Source: Caulifigura coniformis (GTDB lineage: Bacteria; Planctomycetota; Planctomycetia; Planctomycetales; Planctomycetaceae). Taken from it: a DNA stretch of 64,000 bases. The translations under genes and the position numbers were made by a program. This document shows positions 63,779 to 64,000 of the stretch, piece after piece (position 1 is the stretch's first letter; each line of letters opens with the position of its first letter). A model generated the notes under the pieces. The model was not told where the DNA came from. It worked only from the letters and a program-made list of their open reading frames with translations, and did no database searches. The stretch is from the NCBI RefSeq assembly GCF_007745175.1, contig NZ_CP036271.1, positions 4,104,314 through 4,168,313 on the forward strand, in the 5' to 3' direction.

Positions 63779-64000
63779 ATGTTGAAGCACTGGCGGACTC
63801 TCGGATACGGCGCGATTCTGGGCGGCGTGGTCGGTACGGTCGGTTGCACCTCCCTGCGGCTGCCGGGAATTCACAGCCACAGCCAAGGCTGCGGCTCCTG
63901 CTCGGCGCCGGCAGGGACCTGTGACACCTGTGGGCCTGGTTGCGGACCCGGATACGCCTCCGGATGCGGACCCGGCGGTGCGGGCGATTGCCAGCAGTGC
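63779..64000 (+). CDS. Cys-rich lipoprotein-like protein (3' truncated by window edge)
   Basis: Translation from ATG 63779 gives 74 residues before the window ends: MLKHWRTLGYGAILGGVVG, then TVGC, a lipobox-like cleavage site. A mature part with many Cys/Gly (GCGSCSAPAGTCDTCGPGCG, YASGCGPGG) follows. GAGG precedes the start at good distance. The Cys pattern is like that of the exported protein at 6121. It immediately follows the secretin and may be its accessory lipoprotein, but that is inference. Confidence 0.75.
   Translation, partial: MLKHWRTLGYGAILGGVVGTVGCTSLRLPGIHSHSQGCGSCSAPAGTCDTCGPGCGPGYASGCGPGGAGDCQQC

Overview
The window is a GC-rich, gene-dense bacterial chromosome segment that looks like a member of the Planctomycetota (Planctomycetaceae-like; genus not resolved). 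The reasons are a Tat-exported Gfo/Idh/MocA oxidoreductase, several very Cys- or Pro-rich small secreted proteins, a Planctomycete-style CpaC/secretin with a Pro/Gly/Gln tail, a ten-EF-hand exported protein, a carbon-starvation transporter, and a division-gene remnant (rsmH - LysM protein - ftsL-like - ftsI) not followed by the usual mur/ftsZ genes. The taxonomy is inference from gene content only. No rRNA, tRNA, CRISPR array, prophage or intact insertion sequence was found.

Layout. 0-10.4 kb: 3' end of a penicillin-binding protein, CstA, Tat oxidoreductase, zinc-free ribosomal protein L31, release factor 1, a Cys-rich exported protein, an AAC(6')-like acetyltransferase, a DUF1328 membrane protein, an unknown exported protein, and a translationally coupled RbfA-like/RtcB pair. 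10.4-18.4 kb: class I aminotransferase, PncC, DUF58, thymidylate kinase overlapping an exported AbgB-like amidohydrolase, and gyrA. 18.6-22.7 kb: a small envelope-glycan group (methyltransferase, flippase-like protein, GT4). 22.7-29.3 kb: ispG, a DUF559 gene bracketed by inverted REP-like modules, a double ABC-2 permease and aconitase. 29.3-34.4 kb (minus strand): EF-hand protein, DMFase-like protein, sigma-54 response regulator. 34.7-39.4 kb: the division/peptidoglycan group. 39.5-52.5 kb: agmatine deiminase, then a ten-gene exopolysaccharide operon mostly joined by 4-base ATGA/GTGA overlaps (O-antigen ligase-like, GT2, BioF2-like GNAT, GT4, sugar dehydrogenase, epimerase, GT4, GT4, polysaccharide deacetylase, divergent His-rich protein). 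52.6-58.4 kb (minus): mscL, Fe-alcohol dehydrogenase, trpB, tsaD, CtpA-type protease. 58.7-64 kb: outer-membrane barrel, two Pro-rich exported proteins, CpaC secretin and the start of a Cys-rich lipoprotein.

Functionally, most of the window is housekeeping plus cell-envelope building: peptidoglycan synthesis at division, glycan polymerisation and modification, outer-membrane/pilus export and periplasmic proteolysis. The most unusual items are the REP-like inverted modules around the DUF559 gene (23.9-24.5 kb), the RbfA-like/RtcB coupling (8.8-10.3 kb), the palindrome-bearing insertion just before the catalytic serine of FtsI, the LysM protein inside the division group, and the divergent His-rich protein closing the exopolysaccharide operon. 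Strong intrinsic terminators, several of them bidirectional, separate many of the units.
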